Shown here one piece after another: positions 18,678-29,259 of a stretch of 52,501 nt of DNA. Made by a program: the position numbers and the translations under genes. The notes below the pieces were generated by a model. The model searched no databases and was not told the DNA's origin. It worked only from the letters and a program-made list of their open reading frames with translations. The DNA lies in contig JAOZHB010000052.1 of the NCBI GenBank assembly GCA_026015035.1, positions 1 through 52,501 of the forward strand, in the 5' to 3' direction. Position 1 is the stretch's first letter. Each line of letters starts with the position of its first letter. The stretch is from Candidatus Bathyarchaeota archaeon. GTDB lineage: Archaea > Thermoproteota > Bathyarchaeia > RBG-16-48-13 > GCA-020355125.

Positions 18678-19847
18678 TTAGGTCGTTAAGAGGGCTTTGG
18701 CGATCTTCAAGCCAAACAGTGGATGCCTCAGAAACTTGCGTGCGACGGCCGTTATGTCCGATCCGTTGGCCAGATTGATGATGTCCTGGGGCTCCAGTAT
18801 GTCAACCAGGGCGTTTAGATCGTCGTCGTTTAATCGCTCGATCACGTGGAGGGCCTTTAAACTGTCGCGGATACGTTTACCCCAATGCTCATTGTAGCGT
18901 TCAGCATACGTTCTGAGTCTACTTCTTGACAGATTCTCCTCCTCCAAGGCCTTGACAGCGGTCTCTCCAGCCATCGTCCCTGCAGTAATCGAGGAGTGAA
19001 TTCCACCTCCAGTAAAAGGTATCACCTGCCCCGCTGCCTCGCCCACCAGCATTACGTTGTCGTCAACAATTCTCTCTAGTATTCCACTGATCGTGACGGG
19101 TGCCGCTTCGACGCCAATAATCTCTGCTTTTGAGAAGAGGGGGGGATGTTCCTTGATGAATCGGTCAAGATAGGGCTTCGCAGGGCTTCCCCGAACACCT
19201 ATACCGACATTAACCTTCCTCCGCCCCGTCGGGAACACCCATACATACCCAAAGGGAGCAACGTTACGACCCAGGTAGAACGAGGTGGTGTGAGAATCAT
19301 CGAGGTTGCAGTTTACCATGACGTACTGGAGACAGGGGATGAGGGCTCTAGCTCCAGCTTTCTCAAAGTCGAGTCTACGGGAAACAACTGACGAGAAGCC
19401 GTCGGCCCCCAGAAGAAGGGGGGCCTGCCATTCTCCACCCTTAGTCTCAACTTGTATCATGTTGTCTCCCCGCGTCACGTCAACTGCTGCTTGATTCATG
19501 TAGATGTGTGCTCCTGCTTCAGCGGCTTTTTCAGCTAGGTGTTGGAGAAAAAGCGTCTTATTCAGGATGTACCCTGCGCCCGATTCATCTTCAATGGAAA
19601 TGTTCCTTCCATCTGGAGCGTAGACAGATGCACGGGTGATCTCTTGCACGATGAAGTCTTTCGATGGAGCTACTGCAGCTGTGTCAATCGTCTTCTTGCT
19701 CACAGCCTCTCCACACGGCTTCACGCCGAGACGCCTCTCCTTCTCAAGAATGACGACATTGAAGCCTCTGCTTGAGATGGCCCTTGCTGCTGTTAACCCG
19801 GCTGGGCCAGCACCCACAACTACGACATCGGTCTTCATAACACTCAC
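18678..19847 (-). CDS. Geranylgeranyl reductase family FAD-dependent oxidoreductase
   Basis: 389-aa ORF; 'DVVVVGAGPAGLTAARAISSRGFNVVILEKERRLGVKPCGEAVS' and 'VMLVGEAAGQVIPFTGGGIHSSITAG'. Confidence 0.92.
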   Translation of the reverse strand: MSVMKTDVVVVGAGPAGLTAARAISSRGFNVVILEKERRLGVKPCGEAVSKKTIDTAAVAPSKDFIVQEITRASVYAPDGRNISIEDESGAGYILNKTLFLQHLAEKAAEAGAHIYMNQAAVDVTRGDNMIQVETKGGEWQAPLLLGADGFSSVVSRRLDFEKAGARALIPCLQYVMVNCNLDDSHTTSFYLGRNVAPFGYVWVFPTGRRKVNVGIGVRGSPAKPYLDRFIKEHPPLFSKAEIIGVEAAPVTISGILERIVDDNVMLVGEAAGQVIPFTGGGIHSSITAGTMAGETAVKALEEENLSRSRLRTYAERYNEHWGKRIRDSLKALHVIERLNDDDLNALVDILEPQDIINLANGSDITAVARKFLRHPLFGLKIAKALLTT

Positions 19848-20158
19848 GGTGTTCTATCTTATGTGAAAAAATGTGTCCTTTCTCGTTTAAGTACATATCT
19901 ACCGAGTTCATATAATTATCATCCCTCAGCCTAGTCCCTCCAACTAGTTAACTGTGATAGGTTCTGTATCCCTTCTGGACTCTACTTATCTTGAAATGGT
20001 TCCCCTCCAACATGCGAAAAGCGGGGAGAAGCGTGGTTGTTGGTGTTTACGTGTTTACATAGCTGTATGTTGGGTGATGTTTCAGTGGATAGGGGCCTTT
20101 CTTACAATAGTTGACTGGTTTAGACGTTTAGGGTCTGTTCTTCCTGTGGCTGTGCTTT

Positions 20159-20169
20159 GCTAGCTAGCT
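20159..20169. repeat. (AGCT)n motif GCTAGCTAGCT
   Basis: Direct reading, intergenic. Confidence 0.85.
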
Positions 20170-20302
20170 GAGAGGGACTAGTTACATCACCTGAAAAGGA
20201 TTGTAATTCCGTACTAACGCGATGGTATAAGCCTGCAATCTAGGCATTATGGCTATCTAATGGTGGCTGGATACCTTCGTCTACTGGCAACCCGTTAAAG
20301 AA

Positions 20303-21448
20303 TCAAGAGGTGATCTGGAGGAATTTTCGTGCGACGTCTAACCAGTTGAAGCACTCAGTTCTCTTCAAAGCCCTTCTGCCCTGGGCTTTACATAAATCAT
20401 GGTCACCGATAATCCGTTCAATACAGTCTACCATATGGCTGAAACTGTCTGTCTTAAAGAGGAAGCCTTCGACGCCGTCTTCCACGAGCTCCGGAACCCC
20501 GCCGTTAGCCTGAGCCACCACGGGTTTACCCACCGCCATCGCCTCCAGTATGGACATACCGAGGTGCTCGTTATTAGCAGGATGAACATAAATGTCACAG
20601 GCGTTGTAGAGGCCGAGAAGTTCATCCTCGCTCGTGGCAGGAAAGGCCTGGACATATGCCTTCAAGCCCAGTTTCTCCACGATCCGCTGTACAAGAGGAT
20701 GGAAGCCTCGAACGCGACGGTCCTTCGAACAGGTTAGGATGCACTTCACCCGATGGCCCCGTTTGACCAACGCTCTTAAACCCCGAAGCAAGAGTTCATG
20801 CCGCTTCCTGCGTCCTGCAGCCGAAGAGTAAAAGAGGAGAGTCGTATTCTCATCGACCTTCAACTCATCCCTGAACTTCGCTCTCAACCTAGCATTGGGT
20901 TTGAAGACGTCGCGATCCACGCCGGCTAAAAGGGGTGTAGGCGATATGTCCTCATACTTCTCGTAGAGACCCTGATTCCACCCAGAGTTGGTAAAGAAGA
21001 AGTCAGAGTAGGGGAGGAACATCTTCCAGACCGCATACATCCGTCGACTCTTCTCCGCGACATGCCTGTAAGAGAGCAAACCCTCTTCAGAGAGCCTCCA
21101 CCCCATGGGAGGTGAATGGAGGACACAAGCAATCTGGCTCCCATGCAGACTCTTAGAGAAGACAGCGGGGAAGTGAGTGTGCATGTGATGAGAACAGAGG
21201 AGGTCGTAATCACCTAATTGTTCAGCCATGAAGGCTCCGTTCATCAGTGCGTCAATGATGTCGGGATTCCGAGAGATGTTACCCCCCAGAACCCGGAATA
21301 AACTTCTACGATTCGTAAGCCCATCCGTCCGCCAACAGACCAGTTCTGAATCTACTCCCAGCCTTTTTAAGGCCTTGGAGAGCCCGAGGGCCCAGCTCTC
21401 AGCACCACCGAAGAGTGGAGCCACATACCAGAGATGTCCAATCTTCAT
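20303..21448 (-). CDS. GT4-type glycosyltransferase
   Basis: 381-aa ORF; 'MKIGHLWYVAPLFGGAESWALGLSKALKRLG' and 'HPANNEHLGMSILEAMAVGKPVVAQANGGVPELVEDG'. Confidence 0.92.
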   Translation of the reverse strand: MKIGHLWYVAPLFGGAESWALGLSKALKRLGVDSELVCWRTDGLTNRRSLFRVLGGNISRNPDIIDALMNGAFMAEQLGDYDLLCSHHMHTHFPAVFSKSLHGSQIACVLHSPPMGWRLSEEGLLSYRHVAEKSRRMYAVWKMFLPYSDFFFTNSGWNQGLYEKYEDISPTPLLAGVDRDVFKPNARLRAKFRDELKVDENTTLLFYSSAAGRRKRHELLLRGLRALVKRGHRVKCILTCSKDRRVRGFHPLVQRIVEKLGLKAYVQAFPATSEDELLGLYNACDIYVHPANNEHLGMSILEAMAVGKPVVAQANGGVPELVEDGVEGFLFKTDSFSHMVDCIERIIGDHDLCKAQGRRALKRTECFNWLDVARKFLQITS

Positions 21449-21691
21449 CGAGGCATACCGCCAACAAGCGGATAACGGTAAAAAAAGGAATTCATTATAA
21501 TGTTAAAAGGTTTACTTAAAAGGGTAATTTCAGCTGGATGGAGGGAGCTAGTTTCCGAGGCACATGTCTACCCAACAAAGTCGGTACGTGAATTGTTTTT
21601 TGTACCAACTTTAGAGACCTTCCACCTCCAAGTCCGTTACTGCATAACCAATGTAATCAACCATTACGAGGACGTGCCCTCCCCTTAATAT

Positions 21692-21708
21692 AATTAATTA
21701 ATTAATTT
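21692..21708. repeat. (TTAA)n tract
   Basis: aattaattaattaatt in the intergenic region. Confidence 0.6.
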
Positions 21709-21744
21709 TATGGCAACAAATGGTACTTCTTCACGGGCGTATCG

Positions 21745-21755
21745 AGCTAGCTAGT
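21745..21755. repeat. (AGCT)n-like motif AGCTAGCTAGT
   Basis: 23 nt beyond the 3' end of the ABC exporter gene. Confidence 0.8.
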
Positions 21756-21777
21756 CTGCATGTTTGGGCTGGATGTG

Positions 21778-23640
21778 CTATCGAGCTTCTTCCTCACGGG
21801 TCGCGGGCTCTCTGAACTGCATCCTGTAGAGACGGCTGTAAAGGTCTCCCTTCTCCAGTAGTTCCTTATGCGAGCCTAACTCAACGATTTCACCGTGGTC
21901 GATTACTGCAATCCGATCCGCGTTCCGGATGGTGGAAAGTCTGTGGGCGATGATGATGGAAGTTCTATTGGCCAACAGCTTCTCCAATGCTTCTTGGATT
22001 ACAAGCTCAGTGTAGGGGTCGACGCTAGAGGTGGCCTCGTCGAGGACGAGGATTCGCGGATTTATCAGCAGAGCCCTAGCAAAGGATACCAGTTGTCTCT
22101 GGCCAATTGAGATGTTACTTGCACCTTCCTGGACGATTGTGTCATAGCCCTGTGGAAGGCGTATGATGAAGTCGTGGGCGTCAATCACCTTTGCCGCGTC
22201 TATTACTTCGTCATCAGTGGCATCGGGCTTACCGTAGCGTATGTTCTCTCTAACCGTATCTTGGAAGAGGAAGGTATCTTGGAGGACAATGCCCATGTGC
22301 TTGCGGAGGGATTGAAGGGTGATCTGCTGGATGTCTTGGCCGTCTAGGAGAATTGTGCCGTCGGTGGGATCATAGAATCGGCAGAGGAGATTAACCATCG
22401 TGCTCTTTCCAGCGCCCGTTGGACCTACAAAAGCCAGCTTCTCATTGGGCTTGACGGAGAGATTTATATTCTTCAGAACTGGAACGTCCGATTCATAGCT
22501 GAAACTGACGTTCCTGTATTCTATTGCGCCGGTTGCATTTGTAAAGTCCACTCCACTAGCCAACTCTGCCTCTTTGACCTCGATAGGCGTGTCAATTAAC
22601 TTGAAGATCCTCTCTAAACCCGCCATGACGGATTGATACATGTTGTAGAAGTTACTGATGCTCATCAGCGGGAAAATAAACATCATTAGGTATCGTTGGA
22701 ATGCAGTGAGGGCTCCGATGGTCAAATGGCCTTCGAGGATCTGACCGACAGAAAACCATAGAATCATCGTTATCCCTATGATGGTTGAGAGACGCATTCC
22801 AACACCGAAGAGACCACTCACCTGTTGGGCTCTAAGGCTGGCTTGAAGGTTTTGGACGTTGACTTGATCGAAGTTCTGGATGTTAACATCCTCCCTGCTG
22901 AAGGCTTGTGTGACCCGTATCCCCGAGATTCCCTCTTGAAGTCTTGAAGTCACCCCCGCGATGCTCTCCCTAGTTCGTCTCCAAGCGCGTCTAGCCCGTC
23001 CTCCCAGAAGGTAAAAGACCACAAACATGAAGGGAACCATCGCTAGAGAAATGAGGCTGAGCTCCACATTCATGGTAAACATGAAGAAGATGGCTCCAAT
23101 GATACTGACAAAATCGGCTATTATGGTGATCATGCCCTCATTTAGAAAGCGATTCAGCTCCTCAACGTCGTTAGTGACTACCGACATGATTCTACCTGTC
23201 TCTCCCTCAGCGAAGAATCTCAAGGATAAGGCTTGGAGATGATCAAAGAGGTCACTGCGTATCTTGAAGAGGACACTCTGACCAATGTGGGACATCAGAT
23301 AGGTTTGAAAAAATCTTATGACATACCGTGCGAAGAGGATTCCCACATATAAAACACTCCACCACATCAATGCTTCTGTGTCCAGACTACCAATAGTAAT
23401 AACTGGCGTCAATATGTCGTCGATAACACGCATCGTCAATTGAGGAGTCATCAAATTTATCAAGGAAGAGCCGATGACGAGTAAGGCTACCACAATTATC
23501 CTAAATCTATATTGCGATAAGTAGGTGAGGAGCCTCTTTAGAAGAACGGTGTCTGAGACTGTTCTCTCCATCTCCTCCTCGCTCCGCATTCTACCCCTGC
23601 GAAAGCCGCCTCTATGGAATCCTCCCCCATGCCAACCCAT
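21778..23640 (-). CDS. ABC exporter half-transporter (TMD-NBD), degenerate-signature subunit
   Basis: 620-aa ORF; Walker A 'GPTGAGKSTM', signature 'NISIGQRQLVSFARAL', Walker B 'ILVLDEATSSVD'. Confidence 0.94.
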   Translation of the reverse strand: MGWHGGGFHRGGFRRGRMRSEEEMERTVSDTVLLKRLLTYLSQYRFRIIVVALLVIGSSLINLMTPQLTMRVIDDILTPVITIGSLDTEALMWWSVLYVGILFARYVIRFFQTYLMSHIGQSVLFKIRSDLFDHLQALSLRFFAEGETGRIMSVVTNDVEELNRFLNEGMITIIADFVSIIGAIFFMFTMNVELSLISLAMVPFMFVVFYLLGGRARRAWRRTRESIAGVTSRLQEGISGIRVTQAFSREDVNIQNFDQVNVQNLQASLRAQQVSGLFGVGMRLSTIIGITMILWFSVGQILEGHLTIGALTAFQRYLMMFIFPLMSISNFYNMYQSVMAGLERIFKLIDTPIEVKEAELASGVDFTNATGAIEYRNVSFSYESDVPVLKNINLSVKPNEKLAFVGPTGAGKSTMVNLLCRFYDPTDGTILLDGQDIQQITLQSLRKHMGIVLQDTFLFQDTVRENIRYGKPDATDDEVIDAAKVIDAHDFIIRLPQGYDTIVQEGASNISIGQRQLVSFARALLINPRILVLDEATSSVDPYTELVIQEALEKLLANRTSIIIAHRLSTIRNADRIAVIDHGEIVELGSHKELLEKGDLYSRLYRMQFREPATREEEAR

Positions 23641-23642
23641 GT

Positions 23643-25454
23643 TTAGCTCCCTCCTCCAGTGCTTTGAAAGGTTTCCGGCGTCACGAGATCTTCTTCCGCA
23701 AATTGGGTCTTATAAATTCGTGTGTAGATACCGTTTTTGGCGAGTAACTCCTCGTGGGTACCTGCTTCACCAATCTTCCCGTCTTTGAGAACAATGATTC
23801 GATTAGCCGTCTTGATAGTTGAAAGCCTCTGGGTAATAACCAGCGTCGTCCTATTCTGGAAGAGCGCTTCCAGAGCCTTCTGGATCTTGCTCTCCGTCTC
23901 CGTGTCCACGAAGGATGTTGAGGCATCCATTATCAGGATCTTTGGGTCCATCAGGAGTGCTCGAGCGATGGCGATTCTCTGCTTCTGACCGCCAGAGAGG
24001 GTGACCCCTCTCTCACCCACAAACGTGTCGTAGCCGTCGGGAAAGCTTATGATGAAGTCGTGAGCTTGAGCTGCCTTCGCGACTTGTATGATTTCTTCAA
24101 GAGTAGTATCGGGTCTACCGTAAGCGATGTTTTCTTTGATGGTGGTTGAGAAGAGAAAAACCTCTTGAAGCGAGATGCCTATCTGCTTCCGCAGCGATTT
24201 TAAAGCAACATCTTGTACATCATACCCATCTAACATGACCCTCCCCGAAGTGACATCGTAAAACCTCGGTACAAGGTAAATTAGGGTGCTTTTACCAGAT
24301 CCCGTTGCACCCAGAATGGCAATGGTTTCTCCGGGTTGGACGGTTAGGTTGACGTTCTCAAGAACCAGCTTGTCCTTGATGTATTCAAAAGAAACATTTT
24401 CGAAGATTACCTCGCCTTTCAAGGGAGGGAGTTGGATGGCATCAGGTCGATCCTTTACAGCGGGTTCTTGATCCATCATCCCGAAGACTCTTTCCGCACC
24501 AGCCATAGCGCTGGTGTACATACCGGTCAACATGCTGATGAAGCGTAAGGGCTGCATCAGCCTCATCATCATCCTTGTAAAGAGAAGCAGGTCACCCAGG
24601 GAAATCATATCCCCCATGAGGAAGCTCCCGCCATACCAGTACAGGGCTACAGTTGCTAGGCTGTAAAAAACATCATTTAAGTTGGGGTACATTGCTCTAT
24701 ATCGTGTAGTCTTCAGGTTCAAGTCCATGTATTCCTGATTCTTCTCCGAGTATTTTTGGGTCTCACGCCCCTCTTGGGTGAAGGTTCGTACAACCCTGAT
24801 CCCCGTAATATTTTGCTGCAGAAAGGACTCGATATCACCAAGCTTACGCCTCCGCACGCGGTGTAATGGACGTGCAACCCGATTATACCGGTAGCTTACA
24901 AGGAGGACAAAGGGCGCTGGAATCAGAGAGAGCAAAGTAAGTCGATAATCTACGGATATCAGCAGTCCAAGAACAAGTACGTAGCTGATAAATATGTTTG
25001 CAAAGGCTGCGAACCACATTGACATTATCCGTTGCATTGACCTGACATCGTGGGTTACCCGAGACATCAGTTGACCAGTCTGCGCCTCGTCATAGAAGCT
25101 GAAGGACTTTTCCTGAAGAGACTGATACAAATCGTTTCTCAGATTGAAGACTGCCTTCTGACCAATGTATTGTATAGCATATCTCCGAGCATATTCGAGT
25201 AGCGAACTTATGACGATGGTGGCGATGATGATGAGTACCGACGTCGGAAGTTTATCCAATATTGTTTGGGCGGGGTTGCTAATTGGGTCAGTAATCCAGT
25301 CCTGTATGTCGTTGATGATTTCAGCTGTGATTTGAGGTTCAATAAGTTGAATATAGTTTGTCACGCCCATGAGGGCGACAACGAAGACTAGTATTTGCCA
25401 GTACTGTATCATGTAACGCATCGTTCTAGTGAAATATCCCAAATGAAAAGTCAC
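23643..25454 (-). CDS. ABC exporter half-transporter (TMD-NBD), Walker-B-degenerate subunit
   Basis: 603-aa ORF; Walker A 'GATGSGKSTL', signature 'LSGGQKQRIAIARAL', Walker B 'ILIMDASTSFVD' (Ala at the catalytic Glu position). Confidence 0.94.
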   Translation of the reverse strand: MTFHLGYFTRTMRYMIQYWQILVFVVALMGVTNYIQLIEPQITAEIINDIQDWITDPISNPAQTILDKLPTSVLIIIATIVISSLLEYARRYAIQYIGQKAVFNLRNDLYQSLQEKSFSFYDEAQTGQLMSRVTHDVRSMQRIMSMWFAAFANIFISYVLVLGLLISVDYRLTLLSLIPAPFVLLVSYRYNRVARPLHRVRRRKLGDIESFLQQNITGIRVVRTFTQEGRETQKYSEKNQEYMDLNLKTTRYRAMYPNLNDVFYSLATVALYWYGGSFLMGDMISLGDLLLFTRMMMRLMQPLRFISMLTGMYTSAMAGAERVFGMMDQEPAVKDRPDAIQLPPLKGEVIFENVSFEYIKDKLVLENVNLTVQPGETIAILGATGSGKSTLIYLVPRFYDVTSGRVMLDGYDVQDVALKSLRKQIGISLQEVFLFSTTIKENIAYGRPDTTLEEIIQVAKAAQAHDFIISFPDGYDTFVGERGVTLSGGQKQRIAIARALLMDPKILIMDASTSFVDTETESKIQKALEALFQNRTTLVITQRLSTIKTANRIIVLKDGKIGEAGTHEELLAKNGIYTRIYKTQFAEEDLVTPETFQSTGGGS

Positions 25455-25783
25455 GCTCCCTTGATAAACCTCAAGAAAATGAAAACTGCTTCACATATGA
25501 GGAGAACCTAAATAAACCTAACTGTGCAATCGAGTAACAGCTGAAACTATTCGTCATTTCCTTTTACTCCAGTTTCACTCGGACACTATCTATCTCAGCC
25601 GCAGCATAGATGTGGGCTCTCTCACACTATACTAAGTCCTCCTGGTTCATGTCTTTTACTATAAAGACGAAGGTTCTCTACCGTTAGCTATCTAACTGTA
25701 TTTACAGGTAATCATTATCACGTTTGATATCAAGATAGATATAACCCTGATTTTACACTCTACTATAAAAACACTCCCCTAAG

Positions 25784-25807
25784 AAGCTAGCTATCAGCAC
25801 GCGCTGA
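25784..25807. repeat. AGCTAGCTAT motif followed by hairpin TCAGC-ACGC-GCTGA
   Basis: Direct reading; lies between divergent genes. Confidence 0.6.
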
Positions 25808-26008
25808 CTTACTCTACAATACTTCATGTCGCTTATAGTAGTGCGACAGCGTAAAACAACAACTTAATATACCGCCACAACCGTTCGTTGAAGCCATACT
25901 CGGTTCGGTGCAGCTCTGTTCTGTATCAAGGCATAGACGTCGAAAGGAAATGATTCCAATTTTGATTGATTGCCTATTGAACCAGCAGTAAATATGAGGT
26001 GAAATGAT

Positions 26009-27265
26009 ATGAAGATTACATTTAATGGAGGCGCCAGGGAAGTCGGGGGCTCATGCACAGTCGTTGAGACAGAGGATGCACGAGTCGCCTTGGACTATGG
26101 CATAAAGGTGGATGAAGGATTAGCATACAATATGCCCGGGGACTTGGATGCAGTTATTGTATCGCACGCCCATCTCGATCACTCGGGAAATCTGCTCACG
26201 ATCGCGGATAAGAAGGTAGTGGTCATTGGTTCGAAGGCGACCCGGGAAGTAACCACTGAACTCTTACAGGACCTAATAAAGATTCAGAAAATGAAGGGAA
26301 ACGCGTTTCCCTACAACTTTCAAGATGTATGTAAGCTTTCAGAACTGTGGTTAACTCGAAATAATGTGGCTTTACCTGGGATGGAGATTTCCCGGTATCC
26401 TGCGGGGCACGTGTTGGGTGCGAACATGGTTCAATTGAAAACAAGGGACAGGACCCTTCTGTATACTGGTGACTTCTGCGTCCACGACACAGAAATTCTG
26501 GATGGTGTTGACGTGGATGCTCTTCCCAGAGAACCAGACGTACTTGTTATGGAGTCCACTTATGGGGGTACGATCCGACCGAAAAGGGAGGAACTGGTGA
26601 AATCTCTGTTCGGTAAGATCCTTGAGACCATGGAGCGAGGGGGAAACATACTCATTCCCGCCTTCGCGTTTCACAGAATTCAAGAGATGACGAGGAGAAT
26701 TGACGTAGCCATGGGAGCCAAGCTTCTGCCGCGCTATAACGCGTATTACATTTCGGGGTTAGCCCATAGGATCACCCAGTACTACCAGGACTACAAAGCG
26801 CTCCTCAGCAAACATGTAAACATGCAAGCAAATCCATTCAATTTACAAAGGGTAAGACGCGTGAGACGCACGGAGCAGATAAAAGAACCGGCAATCGTGA
26901 TTTGTACCTCAGGCTTCGGACACGCGGGAGCAAGTCGGTCTCTGCTCTCTAAGTGGGCGGGGAATAAAGACGACGCGGTCATCATAAACACAGGGTATCT
27001 ACCTCCTAATAGCCCCCTCGTAATGGCGAAAGAAGGAAAAATTGTTGAGAATGGTGAATCTATCAACGTCAACGCGGACATTGAACAAATCGAGTTATCA
27101 GGTCATGCAGATCAAGAGGAACTCATCGACTTCGTGAAAATCATAAGACCAAAAAGAACCTTTCTCATCCACGGTAACTTGGATCAAGCTCAAGCCCTAT
27201 CAGAGAAGATAAGCAAATACACAGACGTCGAGGTACCGCACAAGAATGAAAGCTTTGGAATATGA
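26009..27265 (+). CDS. MBL-fold beta-CASP nuclease (CPSF/RNase J-like)
   Basis: 418-aa ORF; 'VIVSHAHLDHSG' (HxHxDH), 'LYTGDFCVHDTE', 'ICTSGFGHAGASRSLLSKWA', 'IELSGHADQEELIDF'. Confidence 0.93.
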   Translation: MKITFNGGAREVGGSCTVVETEDARVALDYGIKVDEGLAYNMPGDLDAVIVSHAHLDHSGNLLTIADKKVVVIGSKATREVTTELLQDLIKIQKMKGNAFPYNFQDVCKLSELWLTRNNVALPGMEISRYPAGHVLGANMVQLKTRDRTLLYTGDFCVHDTEILDGVDVDALPREPDVLVMESTYGGTIRPKREELVKSLFGKILETMERGGNILIPAFAFHRIQEMTRRIDVAMGAKLLPRYNAYYISGLAHRITQYYQDYKALLSKHVNMQANPFNLQRVRRVRRTEQIKEPAIVICTSGFGHAGASRSLLSKWAGNKDDAVIINTGYLPPNSPLVMAKEGKIVENGESINVNADIEQIELSGHADQEELIDFVKIIRPKRTFLIHGNLDQAQALSEKISKYTDVEVPHKNESFGI

Positions 27266-27455
27266 CTCAACAGAAAGCCATAAACAAAGAGAAACTATCG
27301 AAGAAGGAAGCGCGGAGCACCAAGTGTGGTTTAATCCTATAAAGGACTGACGTACGTAACATCCAGGGGAATCCGTCGCCTCCTCCGCGTCAACAAAGCG
27401 ACTCCCCAAAACAAATAAGTATATTCTATGCAGCTAAGGGCGTAGGGATGAACAG

Positions 27456-28139
27456 ATGTTTAAGTCTTCAAATGTAACGGTATGGCTGTCAAGACGTGAA
27501 GAGAAGAAGGTTTTAGAATTATGTAAATCCCACCTCGACAAGATAGTTGAAACCGTTGAAGAGATGAAGTGGGTCGTGCACTCCTTCTGCAACGACGACT
27601 TCAACGCGTTGGAAGAGCACTACAAGAAGGCGTTTGACAGCGAACGCGCTGCGGACGACATCAAACACCGCATTCTCCTGGACGTGTCCACCGGCCCCCT
27701 TCACCCCATCGACCGTGAAGAGGTCATCCGCCTCGTGTTGACGGCGGACGACATCGCCGAGAACGCCAAGTCAGGGGCCCGGAAACTGCGGTTCGCGTCC
27801 ACCAAGTATCTCACCGACCAGATCAACGCCAGCCTCCGTGAGATGGCGGACCTGTGCGTCGAGGTCGCCCGGAGTGTCAGAACCGCCTTCGAGAAGCTTA
27901 GTGCAGGCACCGATGCCGCCATCGAGGCCGCTAAACAGGTGGAGATCCTGGAGGAGAGCATCGACGAGTTCCGCATGGGCCTGGTGAAGGCGATTATGAG
28001 CTGTGAGGAGCGGGTGGTGAGTATCAGGAGTTTGGGGCCGTGGCTCATGCTTCTCAATGCCATTGAGAACATGGAAGATGTGGCGGATCGCTCGGAGGAC
28101 GTGGCCGACGTCATACGAAGCATCGCCATACTGGGGTAA
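27456..28139 (+). CDS. DUF47 (PhoU-like) family protein
   Basis: 227-aa helical ORF directly upstream of the Pit-type transporter; 'RILLDVSTGPLHPIDREEVIRLVLTADDIAENAK'. Confidence 0.88.
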   Translation: MFKSSNVTVWLSRREEKKVLELCKSHLDKIVETVEEMKWVVHSFCNDDFNALEEHYKKAFDSERAADDIKHRILLDVSTGPLHPIDREEVIRLVLTADDIAENAKSGARKLRFASTKYLTDQINASLREMADLCVEVARSVRTAFEKLSAGTDAAIEAAKQVEILEESIDEFRMGLVKAIMSCEERVVSIRSLGPWLMLLNAIENMEDVADRSEDVADVIRSIAILG

Positions 28140-28169
28140 AAAAGGTTACTCGTAACTGGAGTCCTGACC

Positions 28170-29183
28170 GTGGAAGCAAGTCAAATACTATTAATGGTTG
28201 GCTTGGCGCTCTCGTTCTTCATGGCATGGAACTTGGGGGCAAATGACGCTGCAACTCCATGCGATACTGCTGTTGGTGCGCGAGTGATCTCCCCGAGAAA
28301 AGCGACGCTTCTGTTTTCGGCTTTTGCCGCGGTCGGCGCCGTCAGCCAGGGATATATGAACATTAAAACCATATCGCGAGGTATTGTTCCTCGAATCGAT
28401 CCCATCGGCGCGATTACGATCAGCTTAGCTGCCTGTTTGTGGTCGGCGCTCTGTACGTGGCGAGGATTGGAGATATCCAATACGTATACGGTTGTGGGAA
28501 GCGTAATCGGCTACGCTTTGGTGGTATACCAATCCTTTGAGACAACGGTGCTCGTCAGAATACTGAGCTCCTGGGTGGTCTCCCCCCTCTCCTCAATCGC
28601 ATTATCCTTCACCCTTTACAAAGTCATGATGAGGGTATTCCGACGCTTCTTAACTGATCCGCGGTTTACTAGGGCGATTTCCATCGCCCTCATCGTGTCC
28701 CTCTGTTTCTCCGCGTACTCCTTTGGGGTCAACGATGTGGGAAACGCCACTGGCGTCTATGTGGCGGTGACCCAAGACGTCGTAGGACTTCCTGACTACA
28801 CCACCATGATTATTCTAGCGGCGTTCGGAGCGTTGGGGATCGCTGTGGGGGGGTTGACATGGGGGCGCAGGGTCATCGAGACCGTGGCCTTCAAAATCGT
28901 GCGAATTGACGTCCTTTCTGGGTTGGCGGCTGAGATGACGAACGCCCTCGTGGTGTATCTGTTTGTGACGATTCCCTACCTTTACTTGGGCTACGGGCTT
29001 CCCGTCTCAACGTCCATCATCGGTGTAGGCGCCATAATCGGCGCGGCCTTCGCTAGAGGAAGAGGGATGGTCGATAAAAGGATCATCGGACGCCTTGTGA
29101 TTACATGGGTATTGACCCTTCCAGCCACCGCCCTGTTAAGCGCAGGCCTATACATATCATTATCGTCCTTCATAACCTTGTAA
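28170..29183 (+). CDS. pit: PiT-family inorganic phosphate transporter (GTG start)
   Basis: 337-aa ORF; 'FFMAWNLGANDAATPCDTAVGARVISPRKA' and second repeat 'SAYSFGVNDVGNATGVYVAV'. Confidence 0.9.
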   Translation: MEASQILLMVGLALSFFMAWNLGANDAATPCDTAVGARVISPRKATLLFSAFAAVGAVSQGYMNIKTISRGIVPRIDPIGAITISLAACLWSALCTWRGLEISNTYTVVGSVIGYALVVYQSFETTVLVRILSSWVVSPLSSIALSFTLYKVMMRVFRRFLTDPRFTRAISIALIVSLCFSAYSFGVNDVGNATGVYVAVTQDVVGLPDYTTMIILAAFGALGIAVGGLTWGRRVIETVAFKIVRIDVLSGLAAEMTNALVVYLFVTIPYLYLGYGLPVSTSIIGVGAIIGAAFARGRGMVDKRIIGRLVITWVLTLPATALLSAGLYISLSSFITL

Positions 29184-29259
29184 CAAGCAACGCGGGTTAT
29201 TCCTCAAAACGTAAAAACGTTTGTGGACGACCCGTGTTGTTTCGATGTGTGCGTATCAA

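Noticed and set aside
19954-20163. 69-aa plus-strand ORF ending in the GCTAGCTAGCT motif
   Set aside because: No recognisable family and unusual composition; could be chance. Only the DNA motif is reported.
21500-21688. 62-aa ORF upstream of the ABC exporter 3' end
   Set aside because: Short, no domain, not supported beyond being open.
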